In this document: positions 44,815 to 51,750 of the stretch, in pieces
Numbering within the stretch: position 1 is the stretch's first letter
Layout of the letters: each line of letters starts with the position of its first letter
Source: JBGQBN01 sp041494805
Lineage (GTDB): Bacteria; Acidobacteriota; Terriglobia; Terriglobales; Acidobacteriaceae
DNA: 64,000 nucleotides
Assembly: GCA_041494805.1 (NCBI GenBank)
Contig: JBGQBN010000017.1
Span: forward strand, 4,638 to 68,637
Reading direction: 5' to 3'
Notes under the pieces: model-generated
The model's input: only the letters and a program-made list of their open reading frames with translations
Database searches by the model: none
What the model was told of the DNA's origin: nothing
Translations under genes and position numbers: made by a program

Positions 44815-45552
44815 CTAGTAGGGTCCGAAGTTCAGCCGGAACGTGTTGTACGGAATGAGCGGCTGAATTGCCAGAACCTTGGACAGCATGTTCTTGGGAA
44901 CGTACAGCATGTCTCCCGGCTGCAGGTGGAGATCCTCCGCGAGATTGCCGGACTTCAGCATGTGTTTCAAATCAACCTTCTGGGACGAAACCCATTCGTC
45001 GGATACCCGGCGAAAGAGATAAACCTCGGAATGCTTGGCGTCTTTGGTAAAGCCACCGGCCACACCGATGGCCTGCGCTACGGTGGTGTCACCGTGCAGG
45101 TCGTACTTGCCCGGTTTGGTCACCTCGCCATACGCGATGAAGTAGGGACTTACAAATGTCTGCGGAGTTACCGTGACCACCGGGTCGTGCAGAATTTTGG
45201 AGTAGGCGGTGCGAAGAGAGTCCTGCATCTCAGGTGTGGTCATGCCTTCGACGTGCATATCTCCAATTCCACGCAAGGCGACATAACCGTCGGGCTGGAC
45301 GGTGACGGTTTCGTTGAATTCCGGAGTGAACGGGAAGTCAAGGACCAGGACATCGCCCTTCTGCACCTGGTACCGCGGATTGCGTTGCTTCAGCGCCGGC
45401 GTAGTCGACTGGTTACTGTTGCCGGCGTCGGCACTGGCGACTTGCACGGCAGCATCGGACTTCGCGCTCTTCTCCTGGTCACCGGCCGCGTACGCCATTC
45501 CGGCGAAGGCCAGCAGAAGCAGAGTCAGAATTTGCAATCGCCTGCTATTCAT
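44815..45552 (-). CDS. Wza-like outer-membrane polysaccharide export protein (SLBB)
   Basis: A 245-residue exported protein. A signal peptide (LQILTLLLLAFAGMAYAAG) without a lipobox Cys, then the poly-export domain YQVQKGDVLVLDFPFTPEFN...VQPDGYVALRGIGDM and one SLBB domain (FIAYGEVTKPGKYDL...AIGVAGGFTKDA). It is shorter than Wza (one SLBB, no C-terminal helix), as in many Acidobacteriota and Myxococcota. Two ATGs are close together; the inner one (45552) has GAGGAG at eight bases and is preferred. First gene of the EPS block, downstream of the sigma-54 site. Confidence 0.88.
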   Translation of the reverse strand: MNSRRLQILTLLLLAFAGMAYAAGDQEKSAKSDAAVQVASADAGNSNQSTTPALKQRNPRYQVQKGDVLVLDFPFTPEFNETVTVQPDGYVALRGIGDMHVEGMTTPEMQDSLRTAYSKILHDPVVTVTPQTFVSPYFIAYGEVTKPGKYDLHGDTTVAQAIGVAGGFTKDAKHSEVYLFRRVSDEWVSSQKVDLKHMLKSGNLAEDLHLQPGDMLYVPKNMLSKVLAIQPLIPYNTFRLNFGPY

Positions 45553-45871
45553 CAGCATGTCTCCTCGTTCGAATGTTGCACCCTGTCGCTGCAAGGCCGG
45601 GTAATCTCCGCAACCCCATTCCCGAAAATCCCTGCGTAATACAAAAAGCACTGCCCACACTGTCGTTTGCACAGCGCGTGCAACGCGGATTCAACAGGTT
45701 CTGTTAGCAGATAATCCCTATAGCCTCTGCCTTGCCGGAGCCCCACTCCGGAAGCCAAGGCCAAGAAACCCTTGCCGTGCTGCCAGATACCACGGACGCC
45801 GCAAAAACTCGAAAAATACGACTACGCGTCTTCCAGCGGTCTGACTGTAGGCCCTTGTCAGACCTAGCTGA

Positions 45872-45887
45872 TGCAACCACGGTGCCA
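45872..45887 (-). promoter_or_regulatory. Sigma-54 (-24/-12) promoter of the EPS block
   Basis: Read on the - strand the site is TGGCAC-CGTGG-TTGCA, matching the RpoN consensus TGGCAC-N5-TTGCA at every defined base except a C where a purine is usual. Transcription should start near 45860, leaving a leader of about 300 bases before the first EPS gene. A GCAAC/GTTGC inverted repeat lies upstream around 45912-45931, where an enhancer-binding activator could bind. The remainder of the 792-bp gap 45553-46344 holds hairpin-rich sequence but no gene. Confidence 0.72.
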
Positions 45888-46201
45888 TCCCCGGCCGGAT
45901 TACAGGTCTTTGGCAACTGACTGCAAACTGTTGCTACAGCGAAGGTTACACCCCCTTCGGAGGGCTCCGTCTATCCTCAGGAGGGGGGCAAGATGGCATT
46001 AATGTTCAAACTTTTGCATAACTTGGAAACGATTGTTTTTGGAGTCCCCACTCTGGCCCTCGGGCATAGCCATATCTGCCAGGTTTTCTCGCAATGGATG
46101 TCAAAGACCAGTGGTGTCACCCGAATGAGGCGGGAAGCTTAAACCCGCAGGTGGGGCGGCGTCCATCGTGGAAGAAAGTCTGTGCCCCCACGGGGAGAAG
46201 A

Positions 46202-46272
46202 AAGTCCTCCCCTGCCGGGTGCAGGCCCCCCAGGACTTAGGCCGGGTTCCGATAGCCTTCCGCAAACCCGGC
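46202..46272 (+). ncRNA. Hairpin-rich leader segment upstream of the lipoprotein hydrolase
   Basis: Nested and tandem stems: AAGTCCT (46202-46208) with AGGACTT (46232-46238), enclosing CCTGC/GCAGG (46211-46225); then GCCGGGTT (46241-46248) with AACCCGGC (46265-46272). Immediately upstream GAAAGTC occurs twice. I considered known riboswitch classes and RNase P RNA and found no match. It could be a regulatory leader or a cluster of protein-binding sites. Confidence 0.35.
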
Positions 46273-46344
46273 GCAACAAAAAATTGCTCGTAGGGTTCAG
46301 GACATTTATGAGAACAACCTTTAGGGAAGGTTTGTGGAGGACTG

Positions 46345-47508
46345 GTGACGCTTTGGCATTTTGAGTTTCCGGTTTCGATCGATGCTCCGCTGCAGAGGAC
46401 TCCGGGTGCGCACATTGTGCTTTGGTTGATTGCAGCAATGCTGCTTCCAGTCGTGCTGATCGGGTGCGGTGGCGGAGGCACGGCAATAGTGCAGACACCG
46501 CCTCCTCCCGCCGGAGGCTCGGACGCTTTGGGGACGGTGAAAGCCGATCCAACCGTGGACTGCGCGCTGGTCGGCGGGGACGGTGGGGTGGCGGGAGGCA
46601 CCTGTTACAAGCTGACAATATCCTGCCCGAGCGTGGCCGACGAGGATGTTGCGCTCAAGCTCAACTCTCCAGTGGGCAACCCAGTGGGCGCGATCCTATT
46701 CACGATTGGAGGCGGCGGCTCTGAATGGTATGACCGGCATTTCGCTTTCGGAGCCCAAACCATTAATGACGTGGTGGGCGCGGGTTTCCGCGCTGTGCAG
46801 CTCGATTTTGAGTTCGAACCCGCAGGATTTCCCCCGGGTGGTGTTTCCGCAGGATGGCTGACGGGGCCGGGTGGACCACGGAAGACGGCTTGCCGCTGGG
46901 CCACGGCGGCCATGTGGATTCACGACAACCTTCTCGCCAACAACGCCGCATTCTGCGCCACGGGCAACAGCGCCGGCTCCGCCGCAGCGGCGTATGCGCT
47001 GGCCCACTACGGTCTGGATTCCATATTCGATATGCTGGAGGAGACGAGCGGACCTCCCCTCAGTCGTCTGGACCACGGCTGCATCTGTGACTCTCCTCCG
47101 GTGTTTAACCCCTGTGTCGAGAATCCGACGGGCCCTCCCGGTGCGTCCATTTCGGAATGCTACGGGGATAACGGGAACAAATTCATCGATCCTTCCTACG
47201 ATCCGCTGGGCCATATCTGCTCCAGTGCTGAGCAGACTCATGACGCAACGAATCAGCAAATGTTCATCAATGACAGCATTCTCGCGCCGGATGCAAAGCT
47301 GTCCTATCCGCACACCGACATTCACTTTGTTTTTGGCGGGCAGGATACTGGCTCCGCCGATCCGCAGGCGTTGGAGTGGAAAGCAGTGATCACCGGCAAG
47401 ACGCCCATAGGGCTGGACTGCGTCCCCGATGCGCCGCACCAGATTGCGGACGTGCAGGATGGCGCGAAGAAAATTAGCAGCGACCTGATCCAGTTTTGTC
47501 ACCGGTAA
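46345..47508 (+). CDS. Lipoprotein alpha/beta-hydrolase
   Basis: A 387-residue protein starting at a GTG (GGAGG four bases upstream). A hydrophobic stretch ending VVLIGC places a lipobox Cys at residue 41, followed by a Gly/Pro-rich linker, so it is probably an outer-membrane lipoprotein. The catalytic domain has the nucleophile S209 in CATGNSAGS (G-x-S-x-G), the oxyanion region FTIGGGGSEWYD and a late His in DAPHQIAD near 368. About ten cysteines suggest disulfides. Substrate unknown; an esterase acting on acylated polysaccharide is a possibility given the neighbours. Confidence 0.75.
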   Translation: MTLWHFEFPVSIDAPLQRTPGAHIVLWLIAAMLLPVVLIGCGGGGTAIVQTPPPPAGGSDALGTVKADPTVDCALVGGDGGVAGGTCYKLTISCPSVADEDVALKLNSPVGNPVGAILFTIGGGGSEWYDRHFAFGAQTINDVVGAGFRAVQLDFEFEPAGFPPGGVSAGWLTGPGGPRKTACRWATAAMWIHDNLLANNAAFCATGNSAGSAAAAYALAHYGLDSIFDMLEETSGPPLSRLDHGCICDSPPVFNPCVENPTGPPGASISECYGDNGNKFIDPSYDPLGHICSSAEQTHDATNQQMFINDSILAPDAKLSYPHTDIHFVFGGQDTGSADPQALEWKAVITGKTPIGLDCVPDAPHQIADVQDGAKKISSDLIQFCHR

Positions 47509-47664
47509 GAGGGACCAGGCGTGGGCTAGGCTCCCCGGTCTGAATTTTGCCCCTGTTCACGCCCCAAGGCGGGTGAGACCGGGGGGTGCCAAATCTTTTC
47601 CCTTCCAAGTGCAAATTATTGACTCTTGACAGGATAGGAGTCTCTGTCCAAGAATAAGAAACCC

Positions 47665-47696
47665 CGGCAAACTGCGTGTGGGACGCGGGTTTGCCG
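47665..47696. promoter_or_regulatory. Inverted repeat upstream of the second sigma-54-like site
   Basis: CGGCAAAC (47665-47672) and GTTTGCCG (47689-47696), perfect 8-bp arms with a 16-bp spacer, centred about 60 bases before the expected transcription start. This is where a sigma-54 activator often binds; it could instead be the terminator stem of the lipoprotein gene, but no T tail follows. Confidence 0.4.
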
Positions 47697-47716
47697 AAAC
47701 CGCCATCCCCTGGATC

Positions 47717-47732
47717 TGGCCTGCTATCTGCT
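47717..47732 (+). promoter_or_regulatory. Sigma-54-like promoter of the acyl-carrier gene set
   Basis: TGGCCT-GCTAT-CTGCT keeps the invariant GG (-24) and GC (-12) at the right spacing. Predicted start about 47743, leaving a 30-base leader to the ATG at 47776. Weaker than the EPS promoter at 45872-45887 but well placed. Confidence 0.5.
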
Positions 47733-47775
47733 TCACTAACAGTGGAAATGAAGGCGTTGGAAACGAGGGTACGTC

Positions 47776-48372
47776 ATGTTTGACAACCTGCGCGCCGATT
47801 TTGCCAGAGTCCGATGGGATCGGAAGCGCATGATCGAGGAGACGGGATGGGGGCGGTTCTTCTTCCTGCAGAACATCAGGGTGCTGCTGTCGCTGACCAT
47901 CTGGTCGGTAATTTCGTACCGGTTCTCGCATTGGGTCTATAAGCTGCGGATTCCGGTAGTAAAGCCGGTCCTGAACGTGGTGGCGCTGGTGTTCCAGCGC
48001 TGGGTAGAGCTGTGGACGGCATGCCACATTTGTCGTGAGGCCGAAATCGGACCGGGATTGCTGATTCATAGTCCCTACTCGATCGGCATTGGGGCCACCA
48101 GGGTAGGGAAGAATTTCACGGTTGGCATGGGCGTGTTGATTGCGGGTGGAGCGAAGGGCATCGGAGACAACGTCTACTTTGGGCCGGGCGCGAAACTGAT
48201 CGGCGATACCAGGATCGGCAATAACGTCGTGGTGGCAGCCAATAGCCTGGTGATTGCAGATGTCGCGGACAACACGACGGTGATCGGTGTGCCGGCGCGG
48301 CCCATGCCCGGTGGGCGGCCCAAACGTTTTCCGACGGAGATGCCAGTTGAGATCGGCCGAAGTTCGGCCTAG
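47776..48372 (+). CDS. Hexapeptide-repeat acyltransferase (serine acetyltransferase-like)
   Basis: A 198-residue trimeric left-handed beta-helix transferase. The N-terminal part (1-80) is helical with a membrane-type segment (LLSLTIWSVISYRF); hexapeptide repeats run from about 88 to 172 (IGPGLLIHSPYSIGIGATRVGKNF..., IGDNVYFGPGAKLIGDTRIGNNVVV, IGVPARPM). The catalytic His of CysE-type enzymes appears in LLIHSP. Similar proteins in polysaccharide loci acetylate sugars. It is first of four genes likely transcribed together, ahead of the carrier-protein set, so it may instead transfer an acyl group made there. Confidence 0.8.
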   Translation: MFDNLRADFARVRWDRKRMIEETGWGRFFFLQNIRVLLSLTIWSVISYRFSHWVYKLRIPVVKPVLNVVALVFQRWVELWTACHICREAEIGPGLLIHSPYSIGIGATRVGKNFTVGMGVLIAGGAKGIGDNVYFGPGAKLIGDTRIGNNVVVAANSLVIADVADNTTVIGVPARPMPGGRPKRFPTEMPVEIGRSSA

Positions 48373-48387
48373 GGGAGAAAGTCGCAC

Positions 48388-49533
48388 TTGGACTTTGCTT
48401 GGAGTGAGGAACAGGCCGCCTTTCGTCGTGAAGTTATCCGCTTCGCGAAGGAAGAGTTGAACGAAAGGCTGATTGAACGCGACGAGAGCTCCGAGTTCTC
48501 GTGGGACGCGTGGAAGAAGTGTGCCCGGTTCGGCATCCAGGGACTACCGATTCCCGCGGCCTACGGCGGTGGCGACGCCGACTGTTTGACAACGGTCTGC
48601 GCGCTTGAAGCGCTCGGTTATGGATGCCGGGATAACGGTTTGCTGTTCGCGCTGAATGCCCACATGTGGAGTTCCGAGATCCCGCTTCTGACTTTCGGAA
48701 CCGAGGCGCAGAAGAAAAAATATTTGCCGAAGCTGGTGAATGGCGAATGGATTGGCATTCACGCCATGACGGAACCGATGTCCGGCTCGGACGCCTACAG
48801 CCTGCGCACACGGGCGGAAAAGAAGGGCGACCGTTACGTCATTAACGGATCAAAGACCTTCATCAGCAATGCGCAAGTTGCGGAAATGGTAATCGTTTTC
48901 GCCAATCTTGATCCGTCGCAGGGCCCTGGCGGAATCTCGGCTTTCATCGTCGACAAAGACACACCCGGGTTTTCCATCAGCAAGAAGCTGCACAAGATGG
49001 GGTTGCGCACCGCTCCCATGGCCGAGTTGGTCTTTGTGGATTGTGAGATTCCGGCGGAGAACCTGCTGGGCAAGGAATTTGCCGGCCAGGTAATTTTCAC
49101 CGCCTCCATGGAGTGGGAGCGCATCTGCATTCTGGCCGGTCACCTGGGGATGATGCAGCGTCTGCTGGAAACTTCCGTGAAATACGCGAAGGAGCGCCAT
49201 CAGTTCGGCAAGCCGATTGGTGAATTCCCGGCGGTTTCAGACAAGATTGCCGACATGGACATTCGCTTGGAGTCGGCGCGCCTGCTCTTGTATAAGGCGG
49301 CGTGGCTCAAGAGCAAAGGCCGGCATCCCCTGCGGGAAGCCGCGATTGCCAAAGCATATCTGGGAGAAGCGTGTGTCCAGAGCTGCCTGGAGGCGATTCA
49401 GATTCACGGTGGTTACGGTTATATGACGGAGTACCAGATTGAACGCGAGTTGCGCGATGCGATTGCTGGAAAGATTTATTCCGGCACGACGGAGATCCAG
49501 AAGAGCATCATCGCACGCTTTCATGGGCTCTGA
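48388..49533 (+). CDS. Acyl-CoA-dehydrogenase-like flavoenzyme, PltE/PigA type
   Basis: A 381-residue FAD oxidase with a complete acyl-CoA dehydrogenase fold: EALGYGCRDNGLLFALNAH, the FAD/substrate segment TEPMSGSDA, INGSKTFISNA and the C-terminal IHGGYGYMTEYQIERELRD-type stretch ending in YSGTTEIQKSIIARFHGL. The MCAD-position catalytic Glu is replaced (Y-S-G-T), but a Glu is present at the isovaleryl-CoA dehydrogenase position (E244 in SMEWERICIL), as in prolyl-carrier-protein oxidases PigA, PltE and RedW. TTG start with GGGGAGAA upstream. It overlaps the region just before the adenylation gene. Inferred reaction: four-electron oxidation of prolyl-S-ACP to pyrrolyl-S-ACP; ordinary fatty acyl-CoA oxidation is the alternative. 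Confidence 0.82.
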   Translation: MDFAWSEEQAAFRREVIRFAKEELNERLIERDESSEFSWDAWKKCARFGIQGLPIPAAYGGGDADCLTTVCALEALGYGCRDNGLLFALNAHMWSSEIPLLTFGTEAQKKKYLPKLVNGEWIGIHAMTEPMSGSDAYSLRTRAEKKGDRYVINGSKTFISNAQVAEMVIVFANLDPSQGPGGISAFIVDKDTPGFSISKKLHKMGLRTAPMAELVFVDCEIPAENLLGKEFAGQVIFTASMEWERICILAGHLGMMQRLLETSVKYAKERHQFGKPIGEFPAVSDKIADMDIRLESARLLLYKAAWLKSKGRHPLREAAIAKAYLGEACVQSCLEAIQIHGGYGYMTEYQIERELRDAIAGKIYSGTTEIQKSIIARFHGL

Positions 49534-49565
49534 TGGCTGTCACTAGAAAAGTAGGGGAGGCAGGA

Positions 49566-51146
49566 ATGCCTTACATCCTTCAGCAGCTCCTGACCCAGAG
49601 TGCCGAGCGGCACGCGGAGCGCACAGCCGTCTGCGCCCGGGGACGGAGTCTGAGCTATCGCGAACTCAACGAACGCTCGAACCAACTGGCGCACTTCCTG
49701 CGCGAGCACGGCGTGAAGAAGGGGGACCGCGTTGGCCTGTTCTTTCCCAAGGCGGTTGAGTCGGTGGTAGCGATGTTTGGCGCGTTGAAGGCTGGCGCCG
49801 TCTATGTGCCGCTGGATCCCAATCAGCCGGCGGAGCGGATCATTTACATCATCAGCAATTGCGGGATTAAAGCACTGGTCGCGAGCGAAGATCGGCTGCG
49901 CACGCTGGATCCGGCCGCCATCCCGTCCGTGGAATTCGTTCTCTTAACCCACGAACTGGCGAACGGTTCGCCGCGCCCGAATACGTTTCCATGGAGCGCG
50001 CTGACAAGTTTTCCTTCCTCGCATGCTCCCGAGCTCGAGGCTACCACTACCGATCTGGCGTACATCCTGTACACCTCGGGTTCCACGGGCAGGCCCAAGG
50101 GTGTGATGCTCTCGCACCAGAATGCATTGACGTTCGTGGAGTGGTGCGCGGAGATGTTCCAGATCAAATGTGACGACCGGCTGTCCAATCACGCACCGCT
50201 GCATTTCGATCTCTCAGTTTTCGATGTTTACAACGGCATCAAGGCAGGCGCCAGCGTGTACATGGTGCCGGATGAAACCGCCGTGTTTCCCGCCAGCCTG
50301 GCGAAGTGGATTGAGCAGGAACAAATTACCGTGTGGTACTCAGTGCCGTCCGCTCTGGTCCACTTAGTCCTGCATGGAAGGCTGAGCGCGGAGAAGCTGG
50401 TAAAACTGCGGCTGATTCTTTTTGCCGGCGAAGTTTTTCCGCAGAAATATCTGAAACAACTCGCCGAGCTGCTCCCGCATATCGAACTGTACAACCTCTA
50501 CGGGCCGACGGAGACCAACGTCTGCACCTATTACCGCGTGGACCGGGCCAAGCTGCCGGGGATGGATAAGCTCCCCATCGGCCGCGCTTGCGCCAACACC
50601 GAGGTGTTTGCGGTCGACGAGCACGACCGGATTGTGGGGGTTGGCGGAGTTGGAGAACTTTATGTCCGTGGGCCGGCGGTGACTCCCGGCTACTGGCGCG
50701 ACCCGGAAAAAACCGCGAAAATGTGTCTGCCCAATCGGTTTCAGCCCAACTTCGACGAGAAAATGTACCGCACCGGCGACCTGGTCACGCCAGATGAAAA
50801 TGGCGACTATTATTTCCTGGGCCGGCGCGACAGCCAGATCAAGAGTCGCGGCTACCGCATTGAACTGGGAGAGATCGAAGCCGCATTGCTGAGCCACTCC
50901 GGCGTCTGCGAAGCGGCGGCGGTTGCCGTCCCGGATGAAGAAGTAGGGAACCGGATCAAGGCTTTTGTGGCGCCGCACCAACCGGGCGGCCTGAGCGCCG
51001 TGGAACTGCAGCAGCACTGCGCCACGCGAGTTCCAAAGTACATGATTCCGGAGTTCATTGAGCTGTGCGAAGGCCTGCCCAAGACGTCGACGGGAAAAAT
51101 CGACCGGGTGCGCCTGTCCCAGACAAGTTCTCGCGCGGCAGATTAG
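49566..51146 (+). CDS. Stand-alone amino-acid adenylation enzyme (prolyl-ACP ligase-like)
   Basis: A 526-residue NRPS-type adenylation enzyme with no fused carrier or condensation domain. Motifs A3 LYTSGSTGRPKGV, A5 LYGPTET, A7 YRTGD, A8 SRGYRIELGEIEAAL and A10 Lys in TSTGKIDR are intact. The pocket positions read by hand against GrsA are D215, L216, F219, Y258, L285, A287, L311, V319, C320 plus the A10 Lys: D-L-F-Y-L-A-L-V-C-K. The prolyl code I remember for PltF/RedM is D-L-L-Y-L-A-L-V-C-K. The ATG at 49566 has GGGGAGG six bases upstream and is preferred to the ATG at 49533. It should load L-proline onto the carrier protein encoded next. Confidence 0.85.
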   Translation: MPYILQQLLTQSAERHAERTAVCARGRSLSYRELNERSNQLAHFLREHGVKKGDRVGLFFPKAVESVVAMFGALKAGAVYVPLDPNQPAERIIYIISNCGIKALVASEDRLRTLDPAAIPSVEFVLLTHELANGSPRPNTFPWSALTSFPSSHAPELEATTTDLAYILYTSGSTGRPKGVMLSHQNALTFVEWCAEMFQIKCDDRLSNHAPLHFDLSVFDVYNGIKAGASVYMVPDETAVFPASLAKWIEQEQITVWYSVPSALVHLVLHGRLSAEKLVKLRLILFAGEVFPQKYLKQLAELLPHIELYNLYGPTETNVCTYYRVDRAKLPGMDKLPIGRACANTEVFAVDEHDRIVGVGGVGELYVRGPAVTPGYWRDPEKTAKMCLPNRFQPNFDEKMYRTGDLVTPDENGDYYFLGRRDSQIKSRGYRIELGEIEAALLSHSGVCEAAAVAVPDEEVGNRIKAFVAPHQPGGLSAVELQQHCATRVPKYMIPEFIELCEGLPKTSTGKIDRVRLSQTSSRAAD

Positions 51147-51225
51147 CGCGATCGTTTCCGCCGCGATTCGACGGAGCAGATGTTATAGTTTGCAATCCTC
51201 GGCGCAAGCCGAACAGGGGGAAGTA

Positions 51226-51513
51226 ATGACCGCAGAACCGGGCTCGATCAAGGGTTTGATTCGACAATTTGTGATGGAAAGTGGGCAAGGCAAGGGCGTC
51301 AAGGAAATAGGCGACAACGACTCTCTGACCGAGAGCGGAGTCATCGATTCGCTGGGCATTTTCCGGCTGGTCTCGTTTCTGGAAGAAAACGTTGGAGTGC
51401 ACATCGGCGACGACGAAATCCTTCAGGATAATTTCCGCAGCATCGCCGACATCGAGCGGTTTGTAGCCGCCAAACTCGCCAGCCAGGGCGAGAAGGCGGG
51501 TTCGATTCAGTAG
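51226..51513 (+). CDS. Free-standing acyl/peptidyl carrier protein
   Basis: A 95-residue acidic helical protein with the phosphopantetheine site S42 in GVIDSLGIFRLV; the LVSFLEENVGVHIGDDEI stretch is helix II-III of the carrier fold. The ATG follows GGGGGAAG. It lies 80 bases after the adenylation gene, completing an oxidase-ligase-carrier set like PltE-PltF-PltL. It must be activated by a phosphopantetheinyl transferase encoded elsewhere. Confidence 0.88.
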   Translation: MTAEPGSIKGLIRQFVMESGQGKGVKEIGDNDSLTESGVIDSLGIFRLVSFLEENVGVHIGDDEILQDNFRSIADIERFVAAKLASQGEKAGSIQ

Positions 51514-51566
51514 CGCCGGTGCACCCCTGTGTCGCCAGGGTTATCTCGTGACTAAGTTTTCTACTT

Positions 51567-51595
51567 AACCACGGAGGACACAGGGGACACTGAGG
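51567..51595. repeat. Dispersed ACCACGGAGGACACAGGGGACAC repeat
   Basis: A member of the well-known family of ACCACAGAGGACACAGAG-like intergenic repeats seen in many bacterial genomes. Further copies, in both directions, are at 59746-59827. It lies in the gap between the carrier gene and the beta-helix gene. Confidence 0.7.
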
Positions 51596-51750
51596 AACGT
51601 ACACCTCCCAGTTACTGGCATAGTGGTTCTCTTAAGTCTCGGCTGGCGCCAGGCCATGGGCTACGCTTATCATGGTGCGCGACTTGCTGACCCATCCCGG
51701 GTTAAATCAATAATATAGTCATACAATTCCGTATTCTCTCCGGAGGATTC

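Noticed and set aside
45940..45985. Possible glycine-riboswitch-like CCGAAGGGGG segment on the - strand
   Set aside because: Only the short CCGAAGGGG string matches; the rest of the aptamer cannot be found.
46190..46280. Possible RNase P RNA (GAAAGTCC and AACCCGGC strings)
   Set aside because: The two strings are too close together and the conserved core between them is missing.
51616..51631. Sigma-54-like site TGGCAT-AGTGG-TTCTC before the beta-helix gene
   Set aside because: The invariant GC at -12 is absent (CT instead), so I do not call it a promoter.
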